Source: a virus. Taken from it: a DNA stretch of 50,707 nucleotides. Where the stretch lies: positions 1 through 50,707 of the IMG/VR virus record IMGVR_UViG_3300036801_000089, one strand, 5' to 3'. Position 1 is the stretch's first letter. Each line of letters begins with the position of its first letter. Below are positions 38,717 through 46,551 of this stretch, one piece after another. Made by a program: the position numbers and the translations under genes. A model generated the notes under the pieces. The model was not told where the DNA came from. It saw only the letters and a list, made by a program, of their open reading frames with translations, and ran no database searches.

Positions 38717-39142
38717 ATGGCAGCACTCCACATCCGTGACATCAGTGACGCATTATTAAAGCAGTTGAAGAAGGATGCGGTCGAGTGTGGATTGACGCTG
38801 AAGCAGTATGTGGTTGGGAAGTTGGCAACGCCGAGCGGGAGCGGGGTAGTGAAACAGGATCACGCGAGCCTCATAAGCTCGAATTCCGAGTGCAACTCTC
38901 GGCTCCGCAACCAGAATGAGGTAGAGGATGAGGAATCCCGAGAAGATCAAGATAGTGGAGCAATGGACGTGCCTAGGAGTGAGGCGGTACCAACGGTTAG
39001 CGGACGGGAGCCTGCTAGAACTCGAAAGCGGAAGCCTGCTGGCAAAAGAGCCGGTAACGGTGATAAACCGACCTGCATCCACGGAGCCGAGAAGGGGTAC
39101 TACTGCGGGATGTGTGGAGGGAAAGCGAAGATCGTCGAATGA
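38717..39142 (+). CDS. RHH regulator with C-terminal zinc ribbon
   Basis: This is a 141-residue protein. Residues 1-38 (LHIRDISDALLKQLKKDAVECGLTLKQYVVGKL) form a ribbon-helix-helix domain. The middle is Asp/Glu/Ser-rich and basic (REPARTRKRKPAGKR), and the C-terminus (CIHGAEKGYYCGMCGG) is a zinc ribbon. The upstream direct repeats suggest it represses its own promoter. The GLTLK turn resembles that in the small RHH protein at 23567. Start ATG 38717 is preferred to the longer ORF from 38633. Confidence 0.7.
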   Translation: MAALHIRDISDALLKQLKKDAVECGLTLKQYVVGKLATPSGSGVVKQDHASLISSNSECNSRLRNQNEVEDEESREDQDSGAMDVPRSEAVPTVSGREPARTRKRKPAGKRAGNGDKPTCIHGAEKGYYCGMCGGKAKIVE

Positions 39143-39152
39143 GGGGTGAGGA

Positions 39153-40184
39153 GTGAAAGCCGCGATAGTTCTGACCTCGATCAACGACTGCGAAGAACTC
39201 CTCGACGGGTACCTTGATAATCTCAGCAGGTTTGGACGCGAAGCCAGTATTATTTTAATACCGGACATGAAAACGCGAGCGCAGAGGATTCGCAAAGCGG
39301 TCAAGTGTCCGACGATGGGGGAGCAAGATTCATTCCTCAAGATCGTGGGTTTACCACCGCAAGAAATCCCTTTCAACTCCGACAATCGCCGCAACGTAGG
39401 CTACCTGATGGCGCTGGTCGAAGGCGCCGAGATGATTGTGTCGATCGACGATGATAACTTCTGCCCAGTGAGCGAAGACTTTATCGGGGCGCACCTCGCG
39501 GCGCTGGAGAAGCACAACCCACTAGTCAGCACTGAAGATGGCTGGTACAACAATTGCAATCTGCTGAAAATCATGGGGCGGGAGATCTTCGCCCGCGGAT
39601 TCCCCTACTACGCGCGAAAACCGTTCAAGATGCACACACAATACGCGCAAGATGGGGAAGTGGTCATTAATGCGGGGATGTGGACAGGCGCGCCGGATGT
39701 GGATGCGATTACCTGGCTCCAGCGTCCCGGACACGTGGCGCGGTGCACGGGCAATGCGGTGTTGGCTCCCGATACTTGGTGCCCCATCAATTCACAGAAT
39801 ACGGCAGTGCGGCGGGACGCGATGGCCGCATATTATTTTGTGTGCATGGAAGCGCCGATTGATCGCTACGGAGATATTTTTCAAGGGTACTTCGCATTGA
39901 AGTGCGCGAAGCACTTAGGATTGACGGCGCGGTTTGGAACTCCAGTGGCGACGCATCGGCGTAACTCGCACAACTATCTGGCCGACGCGGAGAAGGAAAT
40001 TTTCGGGATCAGGCTCATGGAAGAATTGCTTCCGAAGTTGGTTGAGCATAAACTGACGGGCAGTTCGTTCGGCGAAGCGTACTTGTCGCTCGCGGATTTT
40101 ATCGAATCGCAGGACGCACAGTTTTTCAAGAACACGGCGCGCCGAATGCGGCTGTGGGCTACGACGTGCCAAAGGATCGGATGA
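39153..40184 (+). CDS. Glycosyltransferase-like protein (GT75/RGP type)
   Basis: This 343-residue protein starts at GTG 39153 behind GAGGGGTGAG. It contains SIDDDNF (DDD at 99-101), GYLMALVEGAEMIVSI, a MWTGAPDVDAITWLQRPG block and PINSQNTAVRRD, features of the reversibly-glycosylated-protein / GT75-type family and related sugar-nucleotide-using enzymes. It starts the sugar-gene cluster. A dyad element lies in frame at 39248 (codons for SIILI, residues 32-36) and a degenerate one near 39831. Confidence 0.7.
   Translation: MKAAIVLTSINDCEELLDGYLDNLSRFGREASIILIPDMKTRAQRIRKAVKCPTMGEQDSFLKIVGLPPQEIPFNSDNRRNVGYLMALVEGAEMIVSIDDDNFCPVSEDFIGAHLAALEKHNPLVSTEDGWYNNCNLLKIMGREIFARGFPYYARKPFKMHTQYAQDGEVVINAGMWTGAPDVDAITWLQRPGHVARCTGNAVLAPDTWCPINSQNTAVRRDAMAAYYFVCMEAPIDRYGDIFQGYFALKCAKHLGLTARFGTPVATHRRNSHNYLADAEKEIFGIRLMEELLPKLVEHKLTGSSFGEAYLSLADFIESQDAQFFKNTARRMRLWATTCQRIG
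39248..39260 (+). repeat. 13-bp dyad element, copy 8
   Basis: Perfect TATTATTTTAATA, in frame within the GT75-like gene as AT-T ATT TTA ATA (IILI), using the rare codons TTA and ATA. Confidence 0.9.
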
Positions 40185-40231
40185 AAGCTGAACACCTTTC
40201 TGTGAAGTGGTCGAAGGCATCGTAGGCCGAA

Positions 40232-40897
40232 ATGAGAATGCTTGATTTATTTTGCGGACGTTGGGGCTGGAGTAAATCCTTTGCTCTGCGCGGGTGGCAT
40301 TGCATCGGTCTTGACTTGGTGCGCCCACCTGAGATTCCGTTTGCGAACTGCGAATTCATCTGTGAGGACATTCTCAATGTCGACGCGCGTTGGGTTAACA
40401 ATGACAGATTCGATTTCATCTGCGCTTCGCCGCCGTGCCAGCAGTTTTCGGTGCATGGCATGAAGCACTTCCATCCGAATCCGCCGTACCCGAAATTGGG
40501 CATTCAGCTATTCGAGTATACGCGGAGAATTTGCGAGGAATCAGGCGTGCCTTACGTGATTGAGAATGTGCGAGCGGCACAGCAATTCGTGGGCAATGCC
40601 GTGCATCACTGCGGGCCGTTTTATTTGTGGGGAACGGGAGTGCCGCCGCTGGTAAGCCGCGGTGTGAAAAAGGGCATTGATTGGGGATCGTCAAAGGCCG
40701 TGAACGCCATGGCAACTCAGGAAGAAAAGCGCAAGTATCGTGACAAGCCGTACTACCACAACCGCGCCTTTTCAATGAGCCTCAAGCGCCATGAAGATCA
40801 GGCCCGAGTGGCCACGATCCCGCCCGAACTTTCCAACGCCGTGGCCGATTATGCCAAGAGGCTTTTGGAACAGAGAGCGGTGAGCACGGCATCGTAG
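40232..40897 (+). CDS. DNA (cytosine-C5) methyltransferase
   Basis: This 221-residue protein has the C5-cytosine methyltransferase motifs: LDLFCGRWGWS at 4-14 (motif I, SAM), the catalytic ASPPCQQFS at 65-73 (motif IV, Cys69) and IENV at 110-113 (motif VI). It is shorter than most Dcm-type enzymes and lacks an obvious large target-recognition domain. It may protect phage DNA from restriction or start a cytosine modification. Confidence 0.8.
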   Translation: MRMLDLFCGRWGWSKSFALRGWHCIGLDLVRPPEIPFANCEFICEDILNVDARWVNNDRFDFICASPPCQQFSVHGMKHFHPNPPYPKLGIQLFEYTRRICEESGVPYVIENVRAAQQFVGNAVHHCGPFYLWGTGVPPLVSRGVKKGIDWGSSKAVNAMATQEEKRKYRDKPYYHNRAFSMSLKRHEDQARVATIPPELSNAVADYAKRLLEQRAVSTAS

Positions 40898-40926
40898 GCC
40901 GAAAAGATTTGGGGCTAAAAGCTGAC

Positions 40927-41121
40927 ATGTCGATTGGAAACCCAAGCGAACACTATGCTCTGCTTTCAGAGCTGGAATATTTTCACATGGACCGTGAACA
41001 ACTAATTTTCGTAACGATTTGCAGGGAGCTAACGAAGCGAGGAAAGATTCAACCCTTTAAAGCGGCGCACCTCGCGGAAATTGTCGAGGCTGAACTTTTG
41101 CGGTGGGAAAAGTGGCAATGA
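40927..41121 (+). CDS. Small hypothetical protein
   Basis: This is a 64-residue helical protein (AHLAEIVEAELLRWEKWQ). ATG 40927 is used; TTG 40909 is in frame but inside the AAAGATTTGGGGCTAAAAGC repeat. No family was recognised. Confidence 0.4.
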   Translation: MSIGNPSEHYALLSELEYFHMDREQLIFVTICRELTKRGKIQPFKAAHLAEIVEAELLRWEKWQ

Positions 41122-41149
41122 AAGATTTGGGGCTAAAAGCAAAAGACCC

Positions 41150-41168
41150 GTAACGGACATTTGGGAGG
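41150..41168 (+). promoter_or_regulatory. Shared GTAAC-N-TTTGGGAGG translation leader (copy 3 of 3)
   Basis: GTAACGGACATTTGGGAGG provides GGGAGG, 6 nt before the GTG start at 41175. It matches copies at 26622 and 28950. Confidence 0.55.
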
Positions 41169-41174
41169 CGGACA

Positions 41175-41459
41175 GTGAAAATTTCCAAGTGGGTTGACAT
41201 GTCACAGGAAGTAGAAATTGAAATTGGCTGTGACGACATCCGCGGTGCACTAGCGGAACAGTTTGCCATCGTCGCGGTTGACGGGTCGCATGCGGGCGAA
41301 CTGACGTTGGCGTTTAGCTGCATCGCTAAGTTTTTTAATGCCCTCGCTGATGAACAGATAGCGTTATTGACCATCAATCAACGCCGTGTCGTTGGGAACT
41401 ACCTGAGCGATCAGGCCAAGCGATTCGCAATCACCGAAGTTGCGGGCCACGCGGTCTAA
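41175..41459 (+). CDS. Hypothetical protein
   Basis: This is a 94-residue protein with GTG start after GGGAGG. It has a mixed alpha/beta composition (VEIEIGCDDIRGALAEQFAIVAVDG). Its last codons belong to GTTGCGGGCCACGCGGT, which is repeated 70 nt further on. Function unknown. Confidence 0.45.
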   Translation: MKISKWVDMSQEVEIEIGCDDIRGALAEQFAIVAVDGSHAGELTLAFSCIAKFFNALADEQIALLTINQRRVVGNYLSDQAKRFAITEVAGHAV

Positions 41460-41553
41460 CAGAACCAAGATTTGAGCACGGCGACCGAGCACGCAGCACC
41501 AAAGTAGAGTTGCGGGCCACGCGGTTTCAGAAAAGATTTTTGGGATAAAACCT
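41460..41553 (+). other. Intergenic segment with repeated 17-bp sequence
   Basis: GTTGCGGGCCACGCGGT occurs at 41439-41455, ending the preceding gene, and again at 41509-41525. The rest includes AGAAAAGATTTTTGGGATAAAACC just before the radical SAM start. No gene or promoter was identified. Confidence 0.5.
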
Positions 41554-42912
41554 ATGGCTAAAGTGATCCTTGCTGGCGGTCCAAGTTTTGCCCTGTTCAA
41601 CCCGTCGCTTCACGCGAGCCTTGGGCTTCTCTACCTCGCATCTGCCCTGCGCGAAGTAGGCCACGAAGTTAAAATAATCGACTGCCACAAAATTTCCACG
41701 TTCGATCCCGAAACCAACAAACTGATCGTCCGCCACGAGGACATGGAACCCTGCGACATCCTGGGCGTGTCGATCGTTACCCCGAACGCGGAGTTTGGCG
41801 GGCAGCTCGCCGCGGCGTGGCCGGCGAAAGTGAAAGTGGCTGGCGGGCCGCATGTGACCTACATCATCGAAGGGCCGCACGCGCACTTCAAGCAGAAGAA
41901 GTATTTCGAGGGCTTCGATTTCCTGATGACCGGGGAGTGCGAGGAATCGTTCGTCGAGTTTTGCAACAAGTGGGACCGGGGAGAGGATGTAACCAAGGTT
42001 GCTGGTGTGGCATGGTTCGGGCCGCTCGGGATGCAGCACCTTCCCTCACCGCCGCTGCCTGATGTGACGAAGATGAAAACTCCCGCATATGATCTGTGGG
42101 GAAATTATTCTAAGGGAGGGCTTAATGTCACTTCCATTCACGGGACCAGTATCGACGTGGCAGAAAGAACCATCGGCTCCCTCTGGACCGCAAGAGGATG
42201 CCCCTACGGTTGTTCCTTTTGTGCCGACGCCCGAACCAAACTTCGAGAAGAAACCTTTGACCAAATCGAATCGGAAGTCAAAGCCCTTGCCGAAATCGGA
42301 GTAACGGCGTTACGCGTTTGGGATGATGTGCTCACGATTAAGGCCAAGCGTTGCCGGGAACTCGCGGCACTCTTCCACGACTACGGAATGCTGTGGCGCG
42401 GCTGGAGTCGAGTGAACTTGATGGACCCTCAGCTATTCAAAGACCTCGCTGCTCTCGGTTGCACCGAAATGGGATTTGGCGTAGAGCACGGCTCGCGTCG
42501 AATGCTGAAGGCGATGAACAAAGGGACAACACCAGAGGCGAATACCAAAGGGGTGAGGCTCTGCCAAGATGCGGGGATCTCGGCTCGCGCCTACTTGTTG
42601 ATTGGTTTTCCCGGTGAAACTTGGGAGTCCATCGAGGAAATGCGGCAATGGATAGAAGATTGCCACCCCGACGCTGCAAGCCTGCACATGTTTCAACCAT
42701 ACCCAGGGTGTGAAGTGTGGAACGTGCCGGAGAAATTCGGCGTTACGATTCCACCCGATTCGTTCTCGAAGATGTGGGAACTAAATGATGACGACCCCAG
42801 CACAACGGTTCTTGATCTTCCGACTATGAACACAGCAGAATTATTTGAAGCCCGAAAGATGCTCCACAACTGGATTACCGAAAATATCTCTCTGCGTTTG
42901 GCTACCCGTTGA
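41554..42912 (+). CDS. B12-binding radical SAM enzyme
   Basis: This is a 452-residue protein. Residues 5-145 form a B12-binding domain (SLGLLYLASALREVGHEVKIID, a VAGGPH block at 95-100). Residues 205-420 form a radical SAM domain with the [4Fe-4S] motif RGCPYGCSFC (C216, C220, C223), a G-E-x-G-S block (VEHGSRR) and a Gly-rich LIGFPGE. Enzymes of this class (for example BchE-like and methyltransferase-type) make unusual modifications. It sits within glycosyltransferase genes, so modification of a sugar or base is plausible. A degenerate dyad element occurs at 41669. Confidence 0.85.
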   Translation: MAKVILAGGPSFALFNPSLHASLGLLYLASALREVGHEVKIIDCHKISTFDPETNKLIVRHEDMEPCDILGVSIVTPNAEFGGQLAAAWPAKVKVAGGPHVTYIIEGPHAHFKQKKYFEGFDFLMTGECEESFVEFCNKWDRGEDVTKVAGVAWFGPLGMQHLPSPPLPDVTKMKTPAYDLWGNYSKGGLNVTSIHGTSIDVAERTIGSLWTARGCPYGCSFCADARTKLREETFDQIESEVKALAEIGVTALRVWDDVLTIKAKRCRELAALFHDYGMLWRGWSRVNLMDPQLFKDLAALGCTEMGFGVEHGSRRMLKAMNKGTTPEANTKGVRLCQDAGISARAYLLIGFPGETWESIEEMRQWIEDCHPDAASLHMFQPYPGCEVWNVPEKFGVTIPPDSFSKMWELNDDDPSTTVLDLPTMNTAELFEARKMLHNWITENISLRLATR

Positions 42913-43622
42913 GACTCAGTATTATTTTAATAGGCCGCTCCGATAATTACGGCGGCGACTTCGTAGGCCGCTTAAACCGCTCACTGGAAAGCATCATGCC
43001 GCTCGGTGCCGAAGTGATCTTCGTCGAGTGGAATCCGCTCGGCGACCGCCCGCGCATCAACACTGAGATTCGACATCGCGGCGTGCGCATCATTACCGTG
43101 TACCCGGAAGTTCACCGCTCGCTGCCGGGACATGAATTGTTTCCAGTATTCGAGTACCGCGCAAAGAACGTGGGGATTCGCAGAGCAAAGGGCGACTGGA
43201 TTCTGTGTCTAAACTCGGACATCATCCTGAGCGAACAAATGCTGCGGTGCCTCACTTGCTCATTCGATGACACCTGTTTTTACCGAGCGCGGCGGCACGA
43301 CATGGACGGCGAGAGACTGGTGCAAATCTGTGATGGCCCAGGAGACTTCGTACTTATGCACAGGATTCGCTGGAACCATCTTCGCGGATACCTTGATCTG
43401 GTAAGCTACACACACCTTGACTCGCTGCTATTGTGGAATGCGCTCGACGCGGGCCTGCAAGATGCGAGGCTTGAGGCTCCCATCATCCACCAGGAGCACG
43501 ACCGCAGCGAACACAAACTGCGAACCGGAATCCATTCCAGCGACATGCCCAAGTTTATCGGAATGAAAAACGACGAGGATTGGGGACTCGCAAACCATCA
43601 ACTGCCCGAGGTGACGACGTGA
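42909..43622 (+). CDS. GT2-like glycosyltransferase
   Basis: This 237-residue protein starts at TTG 42909, overlapping the radical SAM stop (TTGA). The start MRLSIILIGRSDNYGGDF has the GT-A beta-strand 1 of family 2 glycosyltransferases, and residues 90-101 have the conserved GDWILCLNSDI metal-binding block. The dyad element supplies the IILI codons. It ends coupled to the next gene (GTGA). Confidence 0.7.
   Translation: MRLSIILIGRSDNYGGDFVGRLNRSLESIMPLGAEVIFVEWNPLGDRPRINTEIRHRGVRIITVYPEVHRSLPGHELFPVFEYRAKNVGIRRAKGDWILCLNSDIILSEQMLRCLTCSFDDTCFYRARRHDMDGERLVQICDGPGDFVLMHRIRWNHLRGYLDLVSYTHLDSLLLWNALDAGLQDARLEAPIIHQEHDRSEHKLRTGIHSSDMPKFIGMKNDEDWGLANHQLPEVTT
42920..42932 (+). repeat. 13-bp dyad element, copy 9
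   Basis: Perfect TATTATTTTAATA, in frame as IILI (codons 5-8) of the TTG-start glycosyltransferase at 42909. Confidence 0.9.
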
Positions 43623-44629
43623 AGGTTGGCTTGCTATACCCGACAGTCGGTGCTCTCGTAGAAAAAATGGCGGCAATTTTCCCCGGACTCACCGTCATAG
43701 GCCCGCCCTGCGACGATCTCTACAAATGGGATAAGCGCATCCTGCCGCTCGCCAAGGCCAACGGACGCATCGCGGAGTGGAAGGAACTGGGCCTCGACAT
43801 TCACTTCGAGGAAAAGCCCTACAGCGAATGCGACTTCTCGAAGTTCGATCTACTGATCGAATCGGTCGAAACATTCAACTACGCTGCATCGTGGCGCGAG
43901 CACTGCACACGTATCGAGTGTCCCATTATCGTGTTCGTCTGCTGGTACGATTCCCCAGCCTACCTTCCGCACGACTACCTCAAGAAAATAGAAAACTTCC
44001 CAGTCCTGCTCGGGATGCCTTCGCACTTGAATGCGTGGCGCGCTGCGCTGCCTGACGTGAACCCCGCTGCTGTTCCGGTAGGCGACTGGTGGTTCGAGCG
44101 TCCGTGGACAGGAGTGCGCGAGGAAGCCTTGTTCGTGCTAGCGGGCAAGGACATCTGGCGCCCTGCGGACAAGACGGTGTGCGGCGTGGATCTGTGGGAA
44201 AAACTCTGTGAACGGTTTCCAGGAAAGATGCACCACCACGACGGAGCGATCGACTTCAAGACCTCGAAGCAGATGGCCGAGATGTGCAGCGAGTATCGCG
44301 TGTTCGTGAACCTCGACCGCAGCGGTGCGCGCCCACTGTGTACCTCGTTTACGGAAGCGGTTGCTGCGGGAATGCCCGTAATAGCTCGGAATCAGCCGGG
44401 ATTGTCCTACAAGGATTACATTAACGGAAACGGGGTCTGCACAGATAATTTCGACGAGATGTGTGATTTCATTGAGCAGTGTTTTGAAAACATGGAGTTT
44501 GCGCGGGAGTGCAGCCGCCAAAGCCGTAAGATTGGCAAAGCGTCATTCTCGGTCGAGGCGGTGCGCCCGACTTACGAAGAGGCGGCGGTGCGCGCGATGG
44601 CCGTGTTTCACCAGGGGCATTGGCGATGA
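43619..44629 (+). CDS. GT-B (GT4-like) glycosyltransferase
   Basis: This 336-residue protein starts at GTG 43619, overlapping the previous stop. The Rossmann C-terminal donor domain carries SFTEAVAAGMPVIARNQPG (about residues 242-260), the conserved E-x(7)-E region of GT4 family proteins. There is no signal or membrane segment. It would add a sugar from a nucleotide donor. Confidence 0.75.
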   Translation: MKVGLLYPTVGALVEKMAAIFPGLTVIGPPCDDLYKWDKRILPLAKANGRIAEWKELGLDIHFEEKPYSECDFSKFDLLIESVETFNYAASWREHCTRIECPIIVFVCWYDSPAYLPHDYLKKIENFPVLLGMPSHLNAWRAALPDVNPAAVPVGDWWFERPWTGVREEALFVLAGKDIWRPADKTVCGVDLWEKLCERFPGKMHHHDGAIDFKTSKQMAEMCSEYRVFVNLDRSGARPLCTSFTEAVAAGMPVIARNQPGLSYKDYINGNGVCTDNFDEMCDFIEQCFENMEFARECSRQSRKIGKASFSVEAVRPTYEEAAVRAMAVFHQGHWR

Positions 44630-45456
44630 TCTCCCTACTTCTCCCATCCCGCAAGCGCCCGGAGATTTTCGCACGCATGGTCGAATCGGTAAGAAAGACC
44701 GCGATAAAATATGTCGAGATTGTGGCTATGTTTGATGAGGACGACGAAGCGAGTGCCGAGGCTGCGAAGGTTGATCCCAAGACATGCGCCGATATTATTT
44801 TAATAGGACCGCGCCTGCGCCAGATGACCGTATATTGGAATCTATGCTTCGATCATTGCAAGGGGGCGATTGTCTGCCAAGCAAACGATGACATGGTGTT
44901 CACCACAAAGGGTTGGGATGTAATGGTCGAGGATGCCTTCGCAGCGGTGCCCGACAAGATCATGCTGGCGCACGGCTCCGATGTATTCGGTCACGGCAGT
45001 AACTTTGGACCGCACGCCTTCGTAAGCCGAAGGTGGGTCGAAGCACTGGGATATTTTATCCCTCCGTACTTTTCGTCAGATTTCGGCGACGCTTGGATTT
45101 GCGAGATAGCGAACATGCTCGGTCGCCGGCGCTTCCTGAATTTCAACATTGAACACAGACATTTTTCCCACGGCATGATGGAGCTGGACGAGAACACAGC
45201 CGAACGGCTCCAGCGGCACCGCGAGGATGATCCCGAAACGCTGTACTACAGTCCAGCGATGCAAGCGGAACGGCAGCGCGACGCTGAGAAACTAGCGAAA
45301 CTCATGGACAAAAACCTGAGCACAAAGGGCTGGTGCCCGCCGCATTCGAACATACGAAGCGCGGGGATGTGCCCGCATTGCGAGAGCCTGTCGACCGTGG
45401 CAGTGGGCGTGGGGAAGTTTTTTTGCAACCGCTGCGGAAAAGACTTCGTGAGATGA
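44626..45456 (+). CDS. Glycosyltransferase-like protein with C-terminal zinc ribbon
   Basis: This is a 276-residue protein. It starts at ATG 44626, overlapping the previous stop (ATGA), with AGGGG 8 nt upstream; TTG 44620 would be too close to it. The GT-A core has ISLLLPSRKRPE, EIVAMFDEDDE and a metal site QANDDM (86-90). Residues 249-276 (CPHCESLSTVAVGVGKFFCNRCG) are a zinc ribbon closely similar to the 1051 protein. A dyad element sits at 44793 (codons ADIILI, about residues 56-60). Confidence 0.75.
   Translation: MISLLLPSRKRPEIFARMVESVRKTAIKYVEIVAMFDEDDEASAEAAKVDPKTCADIILIGPRLRQMTVYWNLCFDHCKGAIVCQANDDMVFTTKGWDVMVEDAFAAVPDKIMLAHGSDVFGHGSNFGPHAFVSRRWVEALGYFIPPYFSSDFGDAWICEIANMLGRRRFLNFNIEHRHFSHGMMELDENTAERLQRHREDDPETLYYSPAMQAERQRDAEKLAKLMDKNLSTKGWCPPHSNIRSAGMCPHCESLSTVAVGVGKFFCNRCGKDFVR
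44793..44805 (+). repeat. 13-bp dyad element, copy 10
   Basis: Perfect TATTATTTTAATA, in frame as IILI within the GT at 44626 (segment ADIILIGPRL). Confidence 0.9.
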
Positions 45457-46121
45457 AACTCGAACTCCTAATCCTTAGTATGCCAACCCGCGTAGAATTT
45501 CTGAAGCGGTTGCTTTTGTGTCTTGCACGTCAACGTGAGGGAGTTGGGAACGTAGCAGTGCGGATCAGAACATGCGATCCAAGCCTTACTCTCGGGGAGA
45601 ACCGCGAGCTATTGCGACGGGCTTCCAATGCCGAGTACATTGCTTTCGTCGATGATGACGATCTCGTGGCTCCAGATTATGTGTCCACAATTCTGCCACT
45701 ACTTGACGGCGTGGACCAAATTGGTTTTGAACTTCAATGCTATATCGACGCAGTAGCCCTGCCAAAAAAGACTATTCATTCATTGAGGCATACCGGATGG
45801 TTTGAAAATGCACTCGGATATTTTCGGGACATCTCGCATCTAAATCCGATGCGGCGCGAACTCGCGCTACTTGAACCGATGGAAGGCGGGCACGGAGAGG
45901 ACAAACGATGGTCGGATCGGATGCGCGGGAAGGTCAAGACGGAACACTACATCCCGCGAGTCATGTACCATTATTATTTTAATACGAAGAAGAATCAGGG
46001 TGCGCCGTGCCCGAAATGCGCGAGCGAATCAACGGTGCTGGTCGAGACGGGAACATGGTGCAACGGCTGCGGGGTTCTGTTTTCGGAACATCCTATTCAG
46101 AAGTCGTGTCTTTGGGTGTAG
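45453..46121 (+). CDS. GT2-like glycosyltransferase with C-terminal zinc ribbon
   Basis: This 222-residue protein starts at ATG 45453, overlapping the previous stop. The GT-A core has ELLILSMPTRVEFLKRLLLC and the metal motif FVDDDD (67-70). A zinc ribbon, CPKCASESTVLVETGTWCNGC, lies at residues 186-206, close to the C-terminus. The dyad element at 45972-45984 encodes YYFN upstream of the ribbon. The 3' end overlaps the convergent gene at 46093 by 29 bp. Confidence 0.75.
   Translation: MKLELLILSMPTRVEFLKRLLLCLARQREGVGNVAVRIRTCDPSLTLGENRELLRRASNAEYIAFVDDDDLVAPDYVSTILPLLDGVDQIGFELQCYIDAVALPKKTIHSLRHTGWFENALGYFRDISHLNPMRRELALLEPMEGGHGEDKRWSDRMRGKVKTEHYIPRVMYHYYFNTKKNQGAPCPKCASESTVLVETGTWCNGCGVLFSEHPIQKSCLWV
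45972..45984 (+). repeat. 13-bp dyad element, copy 11
   Basis: Perfect TATTATTTTAATA, in frame as YYFN between the glycosyltransferase domain and the zinc ribbon of the protein at 45453. Confidence 0.9.
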
Positions 46122-46350
46122 TGCCATCCGTCCAAAAGTTGCAGACATAAGAGGGGTCTACGGAGTCATCGTCTGAAGGTCGGAAGATTTCGCAGGTGGT
46201 AAACCGATCTATTACGCGCTTGAAAAAATGGGCGCAATTCCCGCAAACGCCTCTGCCCTCGCCTTCGCGGTAATTCACTTCCTCTTCGTCAAATTTGTAG
46301 GGCCTATTTTCGATGAGGCGCTGGTAGGCTTCTTTGCTGACGGTTGCCAT
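46093..46350 (-). CDS. Cys-containing phage protein
   Basis: This 85-residue protein has GVCGNCAHFFKRVIDRFTTCEIFRPSDDDSVDPSYVCNFW, four Cys in a pattern shared with a small phage zinc protein type. Its 3' end overlaps the glycosyltransferase gene. Function unknown. Confidence 0.55.
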   Translation of the reverse strand: MATVSKEAYQRLIENRPYKFDEEEVNYREGEGRGVCGNCAHFFKRVIDRFTTCEIFRPSDDDSVDPSYVCNFWTDGTTPKDTTSE

Positions 46351-46551
46351 CTAGTGAGCCTTTCCAAAGGCAGCTTTTATTACTGCGTCAAACTCTTTCC
46401 AGATATTCTGCCAGTGCCGGCCAAAGGGGGTATCGCCTTGCGTCTGAGAGACATATTCTCTGTGGAGAACTGATCTGCTTGCTGCTTTTGCCTCTAGCGT
46501 TTGAATCCGACGCTCAAGTTCGGCAATCTTTTCTTGGATGGGAATTTTCAT
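46351..46551 (-). CDS. Small coiled-coil protein
   Basis: This 66-residue protein opens with a coiled coil (EKIAELERRIQTLEAKAASR) and ends DAVIKAAFGKAH. The gene starts directly at the stop of its upstream neighbour. No function was recognised. Confidence 0.5.
   Translation of the reverse strand: MKIPIQEKIAELERRIQTLEAKAASRSVLHREYVSQTQGDTPFGRHWQNIWKEFDAVIKAAFGKAH

Larger units (their letters stand above)
40216..41140 (+). repeat. Repeated leader segments around the methyltransferase and small genes
   Basis: GGCATCGTAGGCCGAA is repeated at 40216-40231 and 40888-40903. AAAGATTTGGGGCTAAAAGC is repeated at 40903-40922 and 41121-41140. The repeats lie in the gaps before the genes at 40232, 40927 and 41175. 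They suggest duplication of leader DNA along with gene insertion. Confidence 0.7.
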
